A stretch of 13,957 bases of DNA from Methylocapsa sp. (GTDB lineage Bacteria; Pseudomonadota; Alphaproteobacteria; Rhizobiales; Beijerinckiaceae), in the NCBI GenBank assembly GCA_003162995.1, contig PLUZ01000223.1:4398-18354 (forward strand), in the 5' to 3' direction. The notes under the pieces are model-generated. The model made no database searches and was not told the origin of the DNA. It saw nothing but the letters and a program-made list of their open reading frames with translations. Within the stretch, counting starts at the first letter, position 1; the number at the start of each line of letters is the position of its first letter. Made by a program: the position numbers and the translations under genes. Positions 1 to 6,643 of this stretch are shown piece after piece.

Positions 1-67
1 TAAAGCTTTGGCCGCCGGACTCTTTGGCTCGTTTTCCCGGTCCGCACAAGAGGACCAATCGCGTCAT
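1..67 (-). CDS. start of an unidentified gene, cut by the window edge
   Basis: An ATG at 67 opens a frame that stays open to the window edge and gives 22 residues beginning MTRLVLLCGPGK. Its ATG overlaps the stop codon of the preceding 61-aa ORF in an ATGA arrangement, which is typical of translationally coupled genes in one operon. The N-terminus has a hydrophobic beta-strand pattern followed by a Gly-Pro-Gly-Lys turn, as in many Rossmann or nucleotide-binding folds. The visible piece is too short to name a family. It would be the fourth gene of the leftward deacetylase-SDR transcript. The coupling overlap is the main evidence that it is real. Confidence 0.5.
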   Translation of the reverse strand, partial: MTRLVLLCGPGKRAKESGGQSF

Positions 68-249
68 CGGAGATATCCTATTGGCAAGGAATCTTCATGC
101 GCCTCTGTCGTGAGACGGTCATACAGCCGGGCGCGATTGCCGGTCATATGGACTGCATGATCGAAAGGAAAACGCTCAAATCCAAGGATTCGGCAGTCAA
201 ACTCAAAAACCAGGCCGGGTTTTCGGCTAGGGATATGTTTGGAGTTCAC
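64..249 (-). CDS. 61-aa hypothetical protein, coupled to the SDR gene
   Basis: I do not recognise this protein. The GTG start at 249 overlaps the SDR stop codon (GTGA), and its own stop overlaps the next ATG (ATGA), so it fits tightly into a coupled operon. An ATG at 312 in the same frame would give 82 aa, but that start lies 67 nt inside the SDR gene and is less likely. The protein is soluble-looking, rich in Phe, Arg and acidic residues, with no signal peptide or membrane span. The central part (about residues 12-36) alternates aromatic and charged residues like beta strands. It could be a small complete protein or the remnant of a larger one. Both end overlaps are read directly from the sequence; function is unknown. 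Confidence 0.45.
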   Translation of the reverse strand: MNSKHIPSRKPGLVFEFDCRILGFERFPFDHAVHMTGNRARLYDRLTTEAHEDSLPIGYLR

Positions 250-1016
250 CGCCGCGCCCGCTCCGTCCAGCGCCGCATCCGCGCGAAATACAGCGGATAA
301 GGCAAAAGACACACCGCCTTGAACAGATACGCAAGACGGCGCGGAAAGGTAATTTCAAAGCCGCCCTTTTCGAATCCGTCGCAAATAATCTTGGCGGCGC
401 GGTCCGCATCCATGACGAAAGGCATTTTAAAGTCATTTTGCGCCGTCATCGCGGTGTGGACAAAACCCGGATTGACGATCTGGATGGTGAGGCCCGCCCG
501 CTCATAGGTGAGCTTTAAGGTTTCGGCCATATAGATCAAGGCTGCTTTTGTCGAACCATAGCCTGCCGATCCTTCGATGCCGCCATAGCCCGCCAGGGAG
601 GATGTGAGTGCGATCTGACCCTTCCCGCGCCGCTCCATGGCCACGAGCACGGGATCAAGACAATTGACTGTCCCACCGACATTGATCTCGAACGTGCGCC
701 AGACGACATCGGCCGAAAATCTATCGCGTTCGGTGATGAAATAAACCCCCGCGTTGAGGAAGGCGAGAACGATCTGGCCGTGCAAATCTTCGATCTCGCC
801 GGCCAGCCTCGCCATGCCCGCGCGATCGGTGATATCGCCGGGGAAGCTATAAATATTTTGTGATTCCGCTGCCAAACTTTCGAGCTCGGCGGCCCGGCGC
901 GCCGTGGCCGCGACCTTGTAGCCGCGCCGGCTAAGTTCGAGCGCCACCGTGCGGCCAATGCCGGAACTCGCACCCGTCACCCAGGCAATGCCGTCTTTTG
1001 GATGTGCGCGATACAT
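246..1016 (-). CDS. classical short-chain dehydrogenase/reductase (SDR)
   Basis: This is a 256-aa NAD(P)-dependent oxidoreductase of the classical SDR family, full length for that family. The Rossmann dinucleotide motif TGASSGIG lies at residues 14-21, the structural NAG motif at 88-90, Asn112 of the catalytic tetrad in INVGG, Ser140, and Tyr153-x3-Lys157. A PGF segment at 183-185 follows. Arginines after the second strand (ATARR) are compatible with NADP(H) preference. The C-terminus (about 222-256) is basic and hydrophobic and may touch the membrane. An AGAAGGA ribosome binding site sits just upstream of the chosen ATG. It begins 24 nt after the deacetylase and ends overlapping the next ORF, so it is the second gene of a leftward operon. 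The substrate cannot be read from the sequence; a sugar, lipid or hopanoid intermediate is a guess from context. Confidence 0.93.
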   Translation of the reverse strand: MYRAHPKDGIAWVTGASSGIGRTVALELSRRGYKVAATARRAAELESLAAESQNIYSFPGDITDRAGMARLAGEIEDLHGQIVLAFLNAGVYFITERDRFSADVVWRTFEINVGGTVNCLDPVLVAMERRGKGQIALTSSLAGYGGIEGSAGYGSTKAALIYMAETLKLTYERAGLTIQIVNPGFVHTAMTAQNDFKMPFVMDADRAAKIICDGFEKGGFEITFPRRLAYLFKAVCLLPYPLYFARMRRWTERARR

Positions 1017-1040
1017 GAATTTTCCTTCTGGCGAATACCG

Positions 1041-1904
1041 TCAAATCAGCGCCTCGGAAAGCCGCGCGAGCCGTGCGCCTTTGCGCTCAAGCATATCCTT
1101 GAAGGCCGGGGATAGAAGAAAGCTGAGTTCGCGTTCGCGGCTAAGAGTGACCGGGTCGGCCGCCACGAGCTCTTCGTCGCAATAACCGGGATGACACATG
1201 ATAAGATGACGGCGTCCTGGCGCGCGGAGATAACTGGCAAAATCGGCGCCGTAATCACGTCCCAGATCGAATGCCGAAAAGCCAGCGAACCCTTCGTTGG
1301 TGAGGAAGCCGCGCGCAACCGCCTCCGTTGCAAAACCGCGCGCGAGCCAAGCAATGCCAAGCGCTTTTGCCACTTCGATGCCGCGCCGCAAGATTCGCGA
1401 AGGGCGATCGGAGCTCGTCCGCACCCAGACCTTGCCGGAAAGCCCCCTTTGTTCGAGGCACGCGAAAAGGATGTCACGGATCTGCGGCAGAATCTGGACA
1501 TGCTGATGCCCATCGACGAAAGCGGGACCGGCGCCGAAATGCTCGCAAAAACTATCGAGCTGGCGTGAAATTTCGAGGGCGATCTCAATTTGCGGAAGCT
1601 CCCGTTTCCGCGTGGCCATGACCACCTGACGAATTTCCGGCAACCGTCCGGTCGCCGCGAAGACTGGCATAAACCCAAGAGGTCTTCCCAGCGTAAGATT
1701 GAGGTGAAGCCCGATGTCGGCCATAGTCTTGAAGGGGCGAATCTCGCGTGCGCCCTCCGGCCATGACGGGCAGCTTGTCATCACGCTTGCCGCGCTCAAG
1801 CGGCCCGCGTCAAGAGCTTCCAGAATACCGCGGTTGACGCCAGGCGACAGCGCGAAATCATCGGCGCAGAGGCAAAAGGAAAAACGCGTTTCGGCCATGC
1901 CCAT
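1041..1904 (-). CDS. hpnK: ChbG/HpnK (YdjC-like) family deacetylase
   Basis: This is a 287-aa carbohydrate deacetylase of the ChbG/HpnK (YdjC) family, a TIM-barrel-type metal-dependent hydrolase that removes N-acetyl groups from amino sugars. The metal-binding pattern is visible: the Asp pair at 15-16 in CADDF, His67 in GLHLNL, and His133/His135 in DGHQHVQ. A conserved MCHPGY segment near the C-terminus completes the active site. HpnK proteins are encoded in many hopanoid gene clusters, while the relative NaxD deacetylates undecaprenyl-phosphate-GalNAc in Francisella lipid A modification. No hopanoid gene is seen here, so the symbol reflects family resemblance only. The start is uncertain: ATG codons at 1904 and 1898 both have weak ribosome binding sites. 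It heads the operon that includes the SDR gene and stands divergent to a membrane glycosyltransferase, which favours a lipid-linked sugar substrate. Confidence 0.9.
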   Translation of the reverse strand: MGMAETRFSFCLCADDFALSPGVNRGILEALDAGRLSAASVMTSCPSWPEGAREIRPFKTMADIGLHLNLTLGRPLGFMPVFAATGRLPEIRQVVMATRKRELPQIEIALEISRQLDSFCEHFGAGPAFVDGHQHVQILPQIRDILFACLEQRGLSGKVWVRTSSDRPSRILRRGIEVAKALGIAWLARGFATEAVARGFLTNEGFAGFSAFDLGRDYGADFASYLRAPGRRHLIMCHPGYCDEELVAADPVTLSRERELSFLLSPAFKDMLERKGARLARLSEALI

Positions 1905-2126
1905 GATGATCAGCCGCGATCAAGACCAGGAGATGTCCGGAATTTCGGTGTGAAACTGTCTAGCTTCTGATGCATTCTTTGGGCGATCCGGCGAAAGCCC
2001 GCGAGCAATAGCGCGGCACGGTTTTTCCCGCTCTTATAATTCGCGCTTCCTCGCGCTGACGACAGAGAACCGGTTTTCAGGATGGCGCGGATGAGTCTCT
2101 GAGGCATATTTGAGAGGCTATCGAAT

Positions 2127-2255
2127 TTATTTTGAGGGGGGCGCCTTGGATACAAATTTCCAGATTACAAACGCCGCCACGCCAATAACAAACGTGCTCA
2201 CAATTTGAAAGACATTGGGGTTTTCGCCTATGTAGTGTCTGATGCTTGTGAACAC
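2127..2255 (-). CDS. 42-aa single-span membrane protein
   Basis: A GTG at 2255 follows an AGAAGGAA ribosome binding site at 7-nt spacing and opens a 42-codon frame ending in TAA. The product starts VFTSIRHYIGENPN, has one strongly hydrophobic stretch at about residues 15-35 ending in IWKF, and closes with a short basic tail (SKAPPSK). The alternation of a short polar N-terminus, one membrane helix and a Lys-rich cytoplasmic end is typical of small inner-membrane proteins. It lies between the divergent glycosyltransferase and the deacetylase, on the strand of the latter, 222 nt upstream of it. No family is recognised. Two other frames over the same DNA (2077-2313 and 1910-2155, minus strand) have no ribosome binding site and read as basic, low-complexity translations. 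Confidence 0.55.
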   Translation of the reverse strand: MFTSIRHYIGENPNVFQIVSTFVIGVAAFVIWKFVSKAPPSK

Positions 2256-2342
2256 GGCGGTTCCTTCTAAGGCCGAACGCGACGATGGTCGCGATAAGTG
2301 CTTGTTCTGACACTCAAGTCTGATTAGTGTTCAAAGCCATTA

Positions 2343-2361
2343 AACATCTCATGGAGATGTT
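2343..2361. promoter_or_regulatory. 19-bp inverted repeat in the divergent intergenic region
   Basis: AACATCTC and GAGATGTT form perfect 8-bp arms around an ATG loop. It lies between the start of the 42-aa protein (minus) and the glycosyltransferase (plus), about 100 nt before the preferred glycosyltransferase start. No T-run follows, so it is more likely an operator or an mRNA leader hairpin than a terminator. A looser repeat, ACACT at 2310-2314 and AGTGT at 2326-2330, lies just upstream. Confidence 0.4.
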
Positions 2362-2461
2362 CTCGGCGTGTTGACCGATAAGGATTCGAAGGTAAACAAG
2401 TTGTCAAGTTTATCCGGGCAGAATGGCATGGCTGCGGGTTCAACTTATGAGGCCTCCTCGC

Positions 2462-3469
2462 ATGACAAAATCCGACGCCGGGCCTGTGGATACGAGGCAG
2501 CTGGAGATTTCCGTGATCGTGCCGGTCTGCAATGAGTCCCGGAATATGCAGGCTTTGCTAAAACGGCTGGTACCGGTCCTGGAGCTTTGCGCGGCCTCTT
2601 TCGAAATCCTTTTTGTTGACGACGGTTCAACCGACGATACGCTCGGCCTTCTGCGCGCCGCCCATGCCGCCGATCCTCGCATTCTGGCGCTATCGTTGAG
2701 CCGGAATTTCGGCAAGGAGATCGCCATAACGGCGGGCATCGATCATGTCAGGGGGGCCGCGACCATCATCATGGATGCCGATTTGCAGCATCCGCCGGAA
2801 CTGATCGAGACTTTTGTCGCGCGATGGAGGGAAGGCTATAAAAATGTCTTTGCCCAGCGTATCGATCCAAACACCTATAGTCCTTTGCGGCGGCTATTGA
2901 CCCAGCGATTCTACAAGCTCTTTGGCTCGGTTGGAGAGACGCGCCTGCCGGAGGGCGCCGGGGATTTTCGGCTCCTCGACTCGCAGGCCGTCGCGGCGCT
3001 GCGCACGATGCGTGAGCACGCGCGCTTTTCCAAGGGCCTTTATGCCTGGATCGGATTTAAATCGATCGGCGTGCCGTTCGATGTCGAGGCGCGCCTCCAT
3101 GGCGTGTCCAAATTCAGCTATCGTAAATTGACGCATCTCGCGCTCGATGGACTCATGTCCTTTTCGACATTGCCTCTCAAGGTATGGAGCTATATCGGCT
3201 TGGCCACATCCCTGCTGGGGCTGACATTGGCGAGTTTTTATTTGATCCGCACCCTCATTTTCGGCGTCGATGTGCCAGGCTTTGCCTCGTTGATCGTCTC
3301 GATTACGTTTTTTGCCGGAATTCAGTTGCTGTCGCTTGGCATCATCGGCGAATATATCGGCCGCATCTTCGCCGAAGTTAAACGTCGGCCGCTCTACCTG
3401 ATCGAGGAGCGTGTCGGCGTCGATCCGCTCGCGGCGGATGACCCTATGACCCGGCCGCGTTCCGGTTGA
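2462..3469 (+). CDS. GtrB/DPM1-like membrane glycosyltransferase, GT2
   Basis: This is a family 2 glycosyltransferase that probably moves a sugar from a nucleotide donor to undecaprenyl phosphate on the cytoplasmic face of the inner membrane. The GT-A domain begins with ISVIVPVCNE (16-25), followed by the FVDDGST nucleotide motif (51-57), the DAD metal motif (105-107) and GDFRLLD (167-173). A conserved GVSKFSYRKL segment at about 214-223 precedes two membrane spans near 241-266 and 274-300. This matches the GtrB/ArnC/FlmF2 plan. I prefer the ATG at 2462, which has GAGG nine nt upstream and leaves a usual short N-terminus. ATG codons at 2423 and 2447 are possible but add an odd MAWLRVQLMRPPR-type leader. 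murJ follows after 13 nt, so the two are probably co-transcribed. The sugar transferred is not readable; pairing with a divergent deacetylase suggests an N-acetylated amino sugar. Confidence 0.92.
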   Translation: MTKSDAGPVDTRQLEISVIVPVCNESRNMQALLKRLVPVLELCAASFEILFVDDGSTDDTLGLLRAAHAADPRILALSLSRNFGKEIAITAGIDHVRGAATIIMDADLQHPPELIETFVARWREGYKNVFAQRIDPNTYSPLRRLLTQRFYKLFGSVGETRLPEGAGDFRLLDSQAVAALRTMREHARFSKGLYAWIGFKSIGVPFDVEARLHGVSKFSYRKLTHLALDGLMSFSTLPLKVWSYIGLATSLLGLTLASFYLIRTLIFGVDVPGFASLIVSITFFAGIQLLSLGIIGEYIGRIFAEVKRRPLYLIEERVGVDPLAADDPMTRPRSG

Positions 3470-3482
3470 ATCGAAAAAACTC

Positions 3483-5015
3483 ATGTACAAAAGCCTGGTT
3501 TCCGTCGGCGGCTTGACCCTGCTCTCGCGCGGTGCCGGTTTTTTGCGCGATATATTGCTTGGCGCCATTCTTGGTGCCGGCTTGCTCAATGATGCTTTCG
3601 TCATTGCCCAGCGCCTGCCCAATCATTTTCGTACCATTTTTGGCGAGGGAGCTTTCAATTCAGCCTATGTGCCAAGCTATGCGCGGGTCCTTCAAACTGA
3701 AGGTCTTGCCAGCGCCCGGCTCTTCGCGGGGCAGATTTTTATAGGGCTGCTCGCATCCCAGATCATATTGCTTGCGCTCGCCTGGGCTTTCACGCCCTAT
3801 GTCATCGATCTATTGGCGCCTGGTTTTCGCGCCGATCCGGAAAAATTCGCGCTCACCGTCACGCTGACGCGGATCACATTTCCCTACCTTTTGTTCATCA
3901 CCCTCGTCACGCTGCAGTCCGGCACCTTGAACGCGCATGGCCATTTTATCGCTGCGGCCTTCACGCCGGTCGTGATGAATTTGTCGATGATTGTTTTTCT
4001 TTGTCTTGCTTTTCTGTTCGCCAACCCCGGCTTGGCGGCGAGCTGGGGACTGACAATCTCCGGCGTGCTGCAGCTCGTGCTGACCTCGGCGGCCGCTTAT
4101 CACGCTGGAATTTTCGAGCATTTCGCGCGCCCCGCGATGTCGAAACACATCAAACATTTTCTGGTGACGCTGGGTCCGGCGGTGATCGGCTCGGCTGGCA
4201 CTCAGATCGCGCTTTTCGCCGACACCATCATCGGCTCGTTGCTGCCAACCGGCGGCGTATCCTCGATCTATTATGCCGACCGCATCTATCAATTGCCGCT
4301 CGGCGTCATCGGCATAGCGGCGGGAACCGTGCTGCTGCCGGAGATGAGCAGGCTTTTCGCGGCCGATAATCCAGGCGGCGCCTTGCATGCGCAAAATCGA
4401 ACGATGGCGCTCTCGCTTGCTCTTACGGCGCCTTTCTTCATCGCCTTCATTATGATTCCCGATGACATCATGCGCGGGGTTTTCGAGCGCGGTGCCTTCA
4501 CGGCGGAGGCCGCCAGCGCTTCCGCCGCGGTGCTCACGGCCTATGGCTTCGGGCTTGTAGCGATTGTTCTCGTGCGTTCGGCCGTGGCCAGTTTTCAAGC
4601 GAAAGGCGATACGAAAACGCCGATGTTCGTCGCGCTCATCGCGGTCGCGATCAATGTCGCCTTGAAAATCCTCCTGTTCAAGCCTTTTGGAGCGGCCGGT
4701 CTTGCTGCCGCGACGGCGGCCGGAGCATGGGTCAACCTTGCTGTCTTGTGTTTCTTAGCGATCACGCGCGGCGCCATGAAGATCGATCTGTTTTTTTGGA
4801 AGACAACCACGGTGGTGACCATGGCTTCCTTCCTTCTCGCGGTTTTCGCGCTCTTTGCCGCCGCACCCGCCCAGCGCTTGACGGCAAGCCTTGGCCGTTT
4901 CGCCAATGTGTTTGAACTTACGGTCCTTGGCGTTGCCGGCGCGCTCATCTACACGCTGGTTCTCTTCGCCGGATTATGGATTGCCGGCGTCAGGCTGAAG
5001 CGGCCGCGGCTCTAA
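3483..5015 (+). CDS. murJ: lipid II flippase MurJ (MviN)
   Basis: This 510-aa polytopic protein of the MOP superfamily flips the peptidoglycan precursor lipid II across the inner membrane. The N-terminus carries the MurJ signature TLLSRGAGFLRD, and residues matching functionally important E. coli positions are present: Arg16, Arg22, Asp37 and Arg50 (E. coli Arg18, Arg24, Asp39, Arg52). FGEGAFNSAYVP at 54-65 is a family hallmark. Hydrophobic segments continue along the whole length, consistent with 14 spans. Length and C-terminus look complete. The gene starts 13 nt after the glycosyltransferase with a poor ribosome binding site, suggesting dependence on upstream translation. In many alphaproteobacteria murJ sits elsewhere, so pairing with a GtrB-like enzyme is worth noting. 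It ends in a GC-rich hairpin shared with the convergent peptidase gene. Confidence 0.96.
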   Translation: MYKSLVSVGGLTLLSRGAGFLRDILLGAILGAGLLNDAFVIAQRLPNHFRTIFGEGAFNSAYVPSYARVLQTEGLASARLFAGQIFIGLLASQIILLALAWAFTPYVIDLLAPGFRADPEKFALTVTLTRITFPYLLFITLVTLQSGTLNAHGHFIAAAFTPVVMNLSMIVFLCLAFLFANPGLAASWGLTISGVLQLVLTSAAAYHAGIFEHFARPAMSKHIKHFLVTLGPAVIGSAGTQIALFADTIIGSLLPTGGVSSIYYADRIYQLPLGVIGIAAGTVLLPEMSRLFAADNPGGALHAQNRTMALSLALTAPFFIAFIMIPDDIMRGVFERGAFTAEAASASAAVLTAYGFGLVAIVLVRSAVASFQAKGDTKTPMFVALIAVAINVALKILLFKPFGAAGLAAATAAGAWVNLAVLCFLAITRGAMKIDLFFWKTTTVVTMASFLLAVFALFAAAPAQRLTASLGRFANVFELTVLGVAGALIYTLVLFAGLWIAGVRLKRPRL

Positions 5016-5029
5016 TTCCGCCGCGGTTT
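5004..5029. terminator. bidirectional hairpin between convergent murJ and peptidase genes
   Basis: CCGCGGC (5004-5010) and GCCGCGG (5020-5026) form 7-bp arms around a 9-nt loop that contains the murJ stop codon, followed by TTT on the plus strand. The gap between the two convergent genes is only 19 nt, and a compact shared terminator fits there. The T-run is short, so strength is uncertain. Confidence 0.5.
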
Positions 5030-5034
5030 CCAAG

Positions 5035-6417
5035 TCACAGCGCGAGAGCATTCAGCACCCGCGCCCAGCTCCGGGTGCCTTTGTGAAACGAGGAAAGCTC
5101 ATATTTTTCGTTTGGCGAATGCATGCGATCGTCTTCGAGGCCGAAACCGATCATCAATGTGTCCATCCCGAGATCCTGTTTGAAAGCGCCAACCACCGGG
5201 ATTGAGCCGCCGCATCCTGCGAGCACTGGCTCCTTGCCCCATTCGGCCTCCAAGGCCCGCCGCGCCAGCGACAACGCCTGCGAACTGAAGGGGAGTTGCA
5301 GCGCGCCCGACGCGCCATGCGAAATAAATTCGGCGCGGCAATCGGCGGGCAGACTCTCCTTGACGAAGGCCCGGAAGGCTCCGGCGATTTTGTCAGGGTC
5401 TTGCGATCCGACGAGCCGGAACGAGAATTTGGCGCTCGCTTGCGCCGGCAGCACGGTCTTCGATCCTTTGCCCGTATAGCCTCCGAGGATTCCGTTGACA
5501 TCGCAAGTGGGACGCGACCAAACCATTTCGAGAATATCGCGGCCCTGTTCGCCAGCCGGAACCGAAAGGCCGACACCGCCCAAAAAGTCGCTTCCGCGCA
5601 AACGCAAGGCGCGCCATTGCTCGGCGATCTCCTCCGGAAGCTCGGTCACGCCATTATAAAAACCCGGTAATGTGACGCGGCCTTTGTCGTCGTGCAGACC
5701 GGCGATGATGCGGGCGAGCACATGGATCGGATTGACCGCCGCGCCGCCGAAAATCCCCGAATGCAGATCGCGGCTGGCCGCATGGATCACCACTTCCTCG
5801 AGGACGAGACCGCGCAGCATGATGGTGATCGCGGGCGTCTCCTTGTCCCACATTCCGGTGTCACAAACGAGCGCCATATCGGCTTTGAGTTCGGCCGCAT
5901 TTTCGGCAAGAAATGCCGGAAGCGAAGGTGAGCCGGTTTCCTCCTCGCCTTCCAAGAAAAATGTAATGTGGCAGGGCAAGCCGCCGGTTTCCTTGAAGGC
6001 GCGGCAGGCTTCAAGGAAGGTCATCAGCTGACCCTTGTCGTCGGCGACGCCGCGCCCGACGATCTGTTTTCCGGTTTTGGTCTCGGCGATACGGGGTTCG
6101 AAGGGCGGGGTTTCCCACAAATCGAGCGGGTCCGGCGGCTGGACGTCATAATGGCCATAAAAAAGCACATGCGGCACGTCCGGGCGCTTGGCCTTCGCCT
6201 GTCCCACAATCATCGGATGACCGGCAGTCGGACGCACCGAGGCCTCGCAACCGATGCTGTTTAGCTCGGCGGCAAGCCATTCGGCCGCCTTGGTGCAATC
6301 GCCCGCATAGGCGGGGTCGGTCGAGATCGATGGGATTTCGACGAGTTTAAAGAGCCGCCCAAGGGCGGATTCGAGGTTGGCATCGATCTTCGCCAGGACC
6401 GTGTCGAGCGCCGCCAT
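5035..6417 (-). CDS. M20 family metallopeptidase (dipeptidase-like)
   Basis: This is a 460-aa zinc-type exo/dipeptidase of the M20 family, close in plan to the carnosinase/CPG2-like dipeptidases annotated as M20 family dipeptidase. The first metal motif GHYDVQPP has His89 and Asp91. GRGVADDKG at 121-129 supplies the bridging Asp126, and EGEEETGS at 156-163 supplies the general base and metal Glu. A later VCDTGMW supplies a further Asp ligand, and the C-terminal MHSPNE carries the last His. The central dimerisation (lid) domain begins near LHSGIFGG. There is no signal peptide, so it is cytoplasmic. AAGGAGAT lies a few nt upstream of the ATG, which fixes the start. It is convergent to murJ and divergent from the FAD-linked dehydrogenase. 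The likely role is hydrolysis of short peptides; the natural substrate is not visible. Confidence 0.93.
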   Translation of the reverse strand: MAALDTVLAKIDANLESALGRLFKLVEIPSISTDPAYAGDCTKAAEWLAAELNSIGCEASVRPTAGHPMIVGQAKAKRPDVPHVLFYGHYDVQPPDPLDLWETPPFEPRIAETKTGKQIVGRGVADDKGQLMTFLEACRAFKETGGLPCHITFFLEGEEETGSPSLPAFLAENAAELKADMALVCDTGMWDKETPAITIMLRGLVLEEVVIHAASRDLHSGIFGGAAVNPIHVLARIIAGLHDDKGRVTLPGFYNGVTELPEEIAEQWRALRLRGSDFLGGVGLSVPAGEQGRDILEMVWSRPTCDVNGILGGYTGKGSKTVLPAQASAKFSFRLVGSQDPDKIAGAFRAFVKESLPADCRAEFISHGASGALQLPFSSQALSLARRALEAEWGKEPVLAGCGGSIPVVGAFKQDLGMDTLMIGFGLEDDRMHSPNEKYELSSFHKGTRSWARVLNALAL

Positions 6418-6643
6418 GAGATCTCCTTATCGGTCATCTCCGGCGAGCAGCGGGAGAGGGGATGGCATCCAGCATAGATATTTATTGCAACAGTGAGGTT
6501 TGCCGCGGGTTCAATTGCAAATCTCGCATAGGAATTCAACTTTACGAGGGCAAAGCCTTCGCCCGCCAGCGGCGCACGCAATTTCCGCTTTACGGCAACG
6601 AGCCCGGCCCTATTCTTATCATTTCACTTTGCAAGAATGGGAC
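6418..6643. other. divergent intergenic region, peptidase / dehydrogenase
   Basis: This 226-nt gap must hold the promoters of both flanking genes. I see an imperfect inverted repeat, GGGCAAAG with CTTCGCCC, around 6548-6564, and the peptidase ribosome binding site at its left end. No convincing sigma-70 box pair or small gene was found. An upstream in-frame ATG at 6500 would extend the dehydrogenase by 48 residues, but that stretch is Arg-rich and unlike the family, so it is treated as noncoding. Confidence 0.4.

Noticed and set aside
2034..2040. TATAAT-like string as a promoter
   Set aside because: It occurs on the plus strand in the middle of the gap with no matching -35 and no plus-strand gene near enough; the minus-strand reading is poor.
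1910..2155. Minus-strand ORF of up to 81 codons ending 5 nt before the deacetylase
   Set aside because: Position is tempting, but neither possible ATG (2155, 2107) has a ribosome binding site, and the translation is basic with no pattern. It would also overlap the better-supported 42-aa gene if started at 2155.
2077..2313. Minus-strand ORF of 78 codons over the same DNA as the 42-aa protein
   Set aside because: No ribosome binding site, Arg/Cys/His-rich translation; the GTG frame shifted by one has both a site and a membrane helix.
2894..3622. Minus-strand ORF of 242 codons across the glycosyltransferase-murJ junction
   Set aside because: Spans two well-supported genes on the opposite strand and looks like low-complexity shadow translation.
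3810..4598. Minus-strand ORF of 262 codons opposite murJ
   Set aside because: Arg/Gln/Glu/His-rich translation typical of a shadow frame; murJ is certain on the other strand.
6500..6643. 48-residue N-terminal extension of the FAD dehydrogenase
   Set aside because: Arg/Ser-rich, unlike the family, and neither a signal nor a targeting peptide; the ATG at 6644 gives the usual length.
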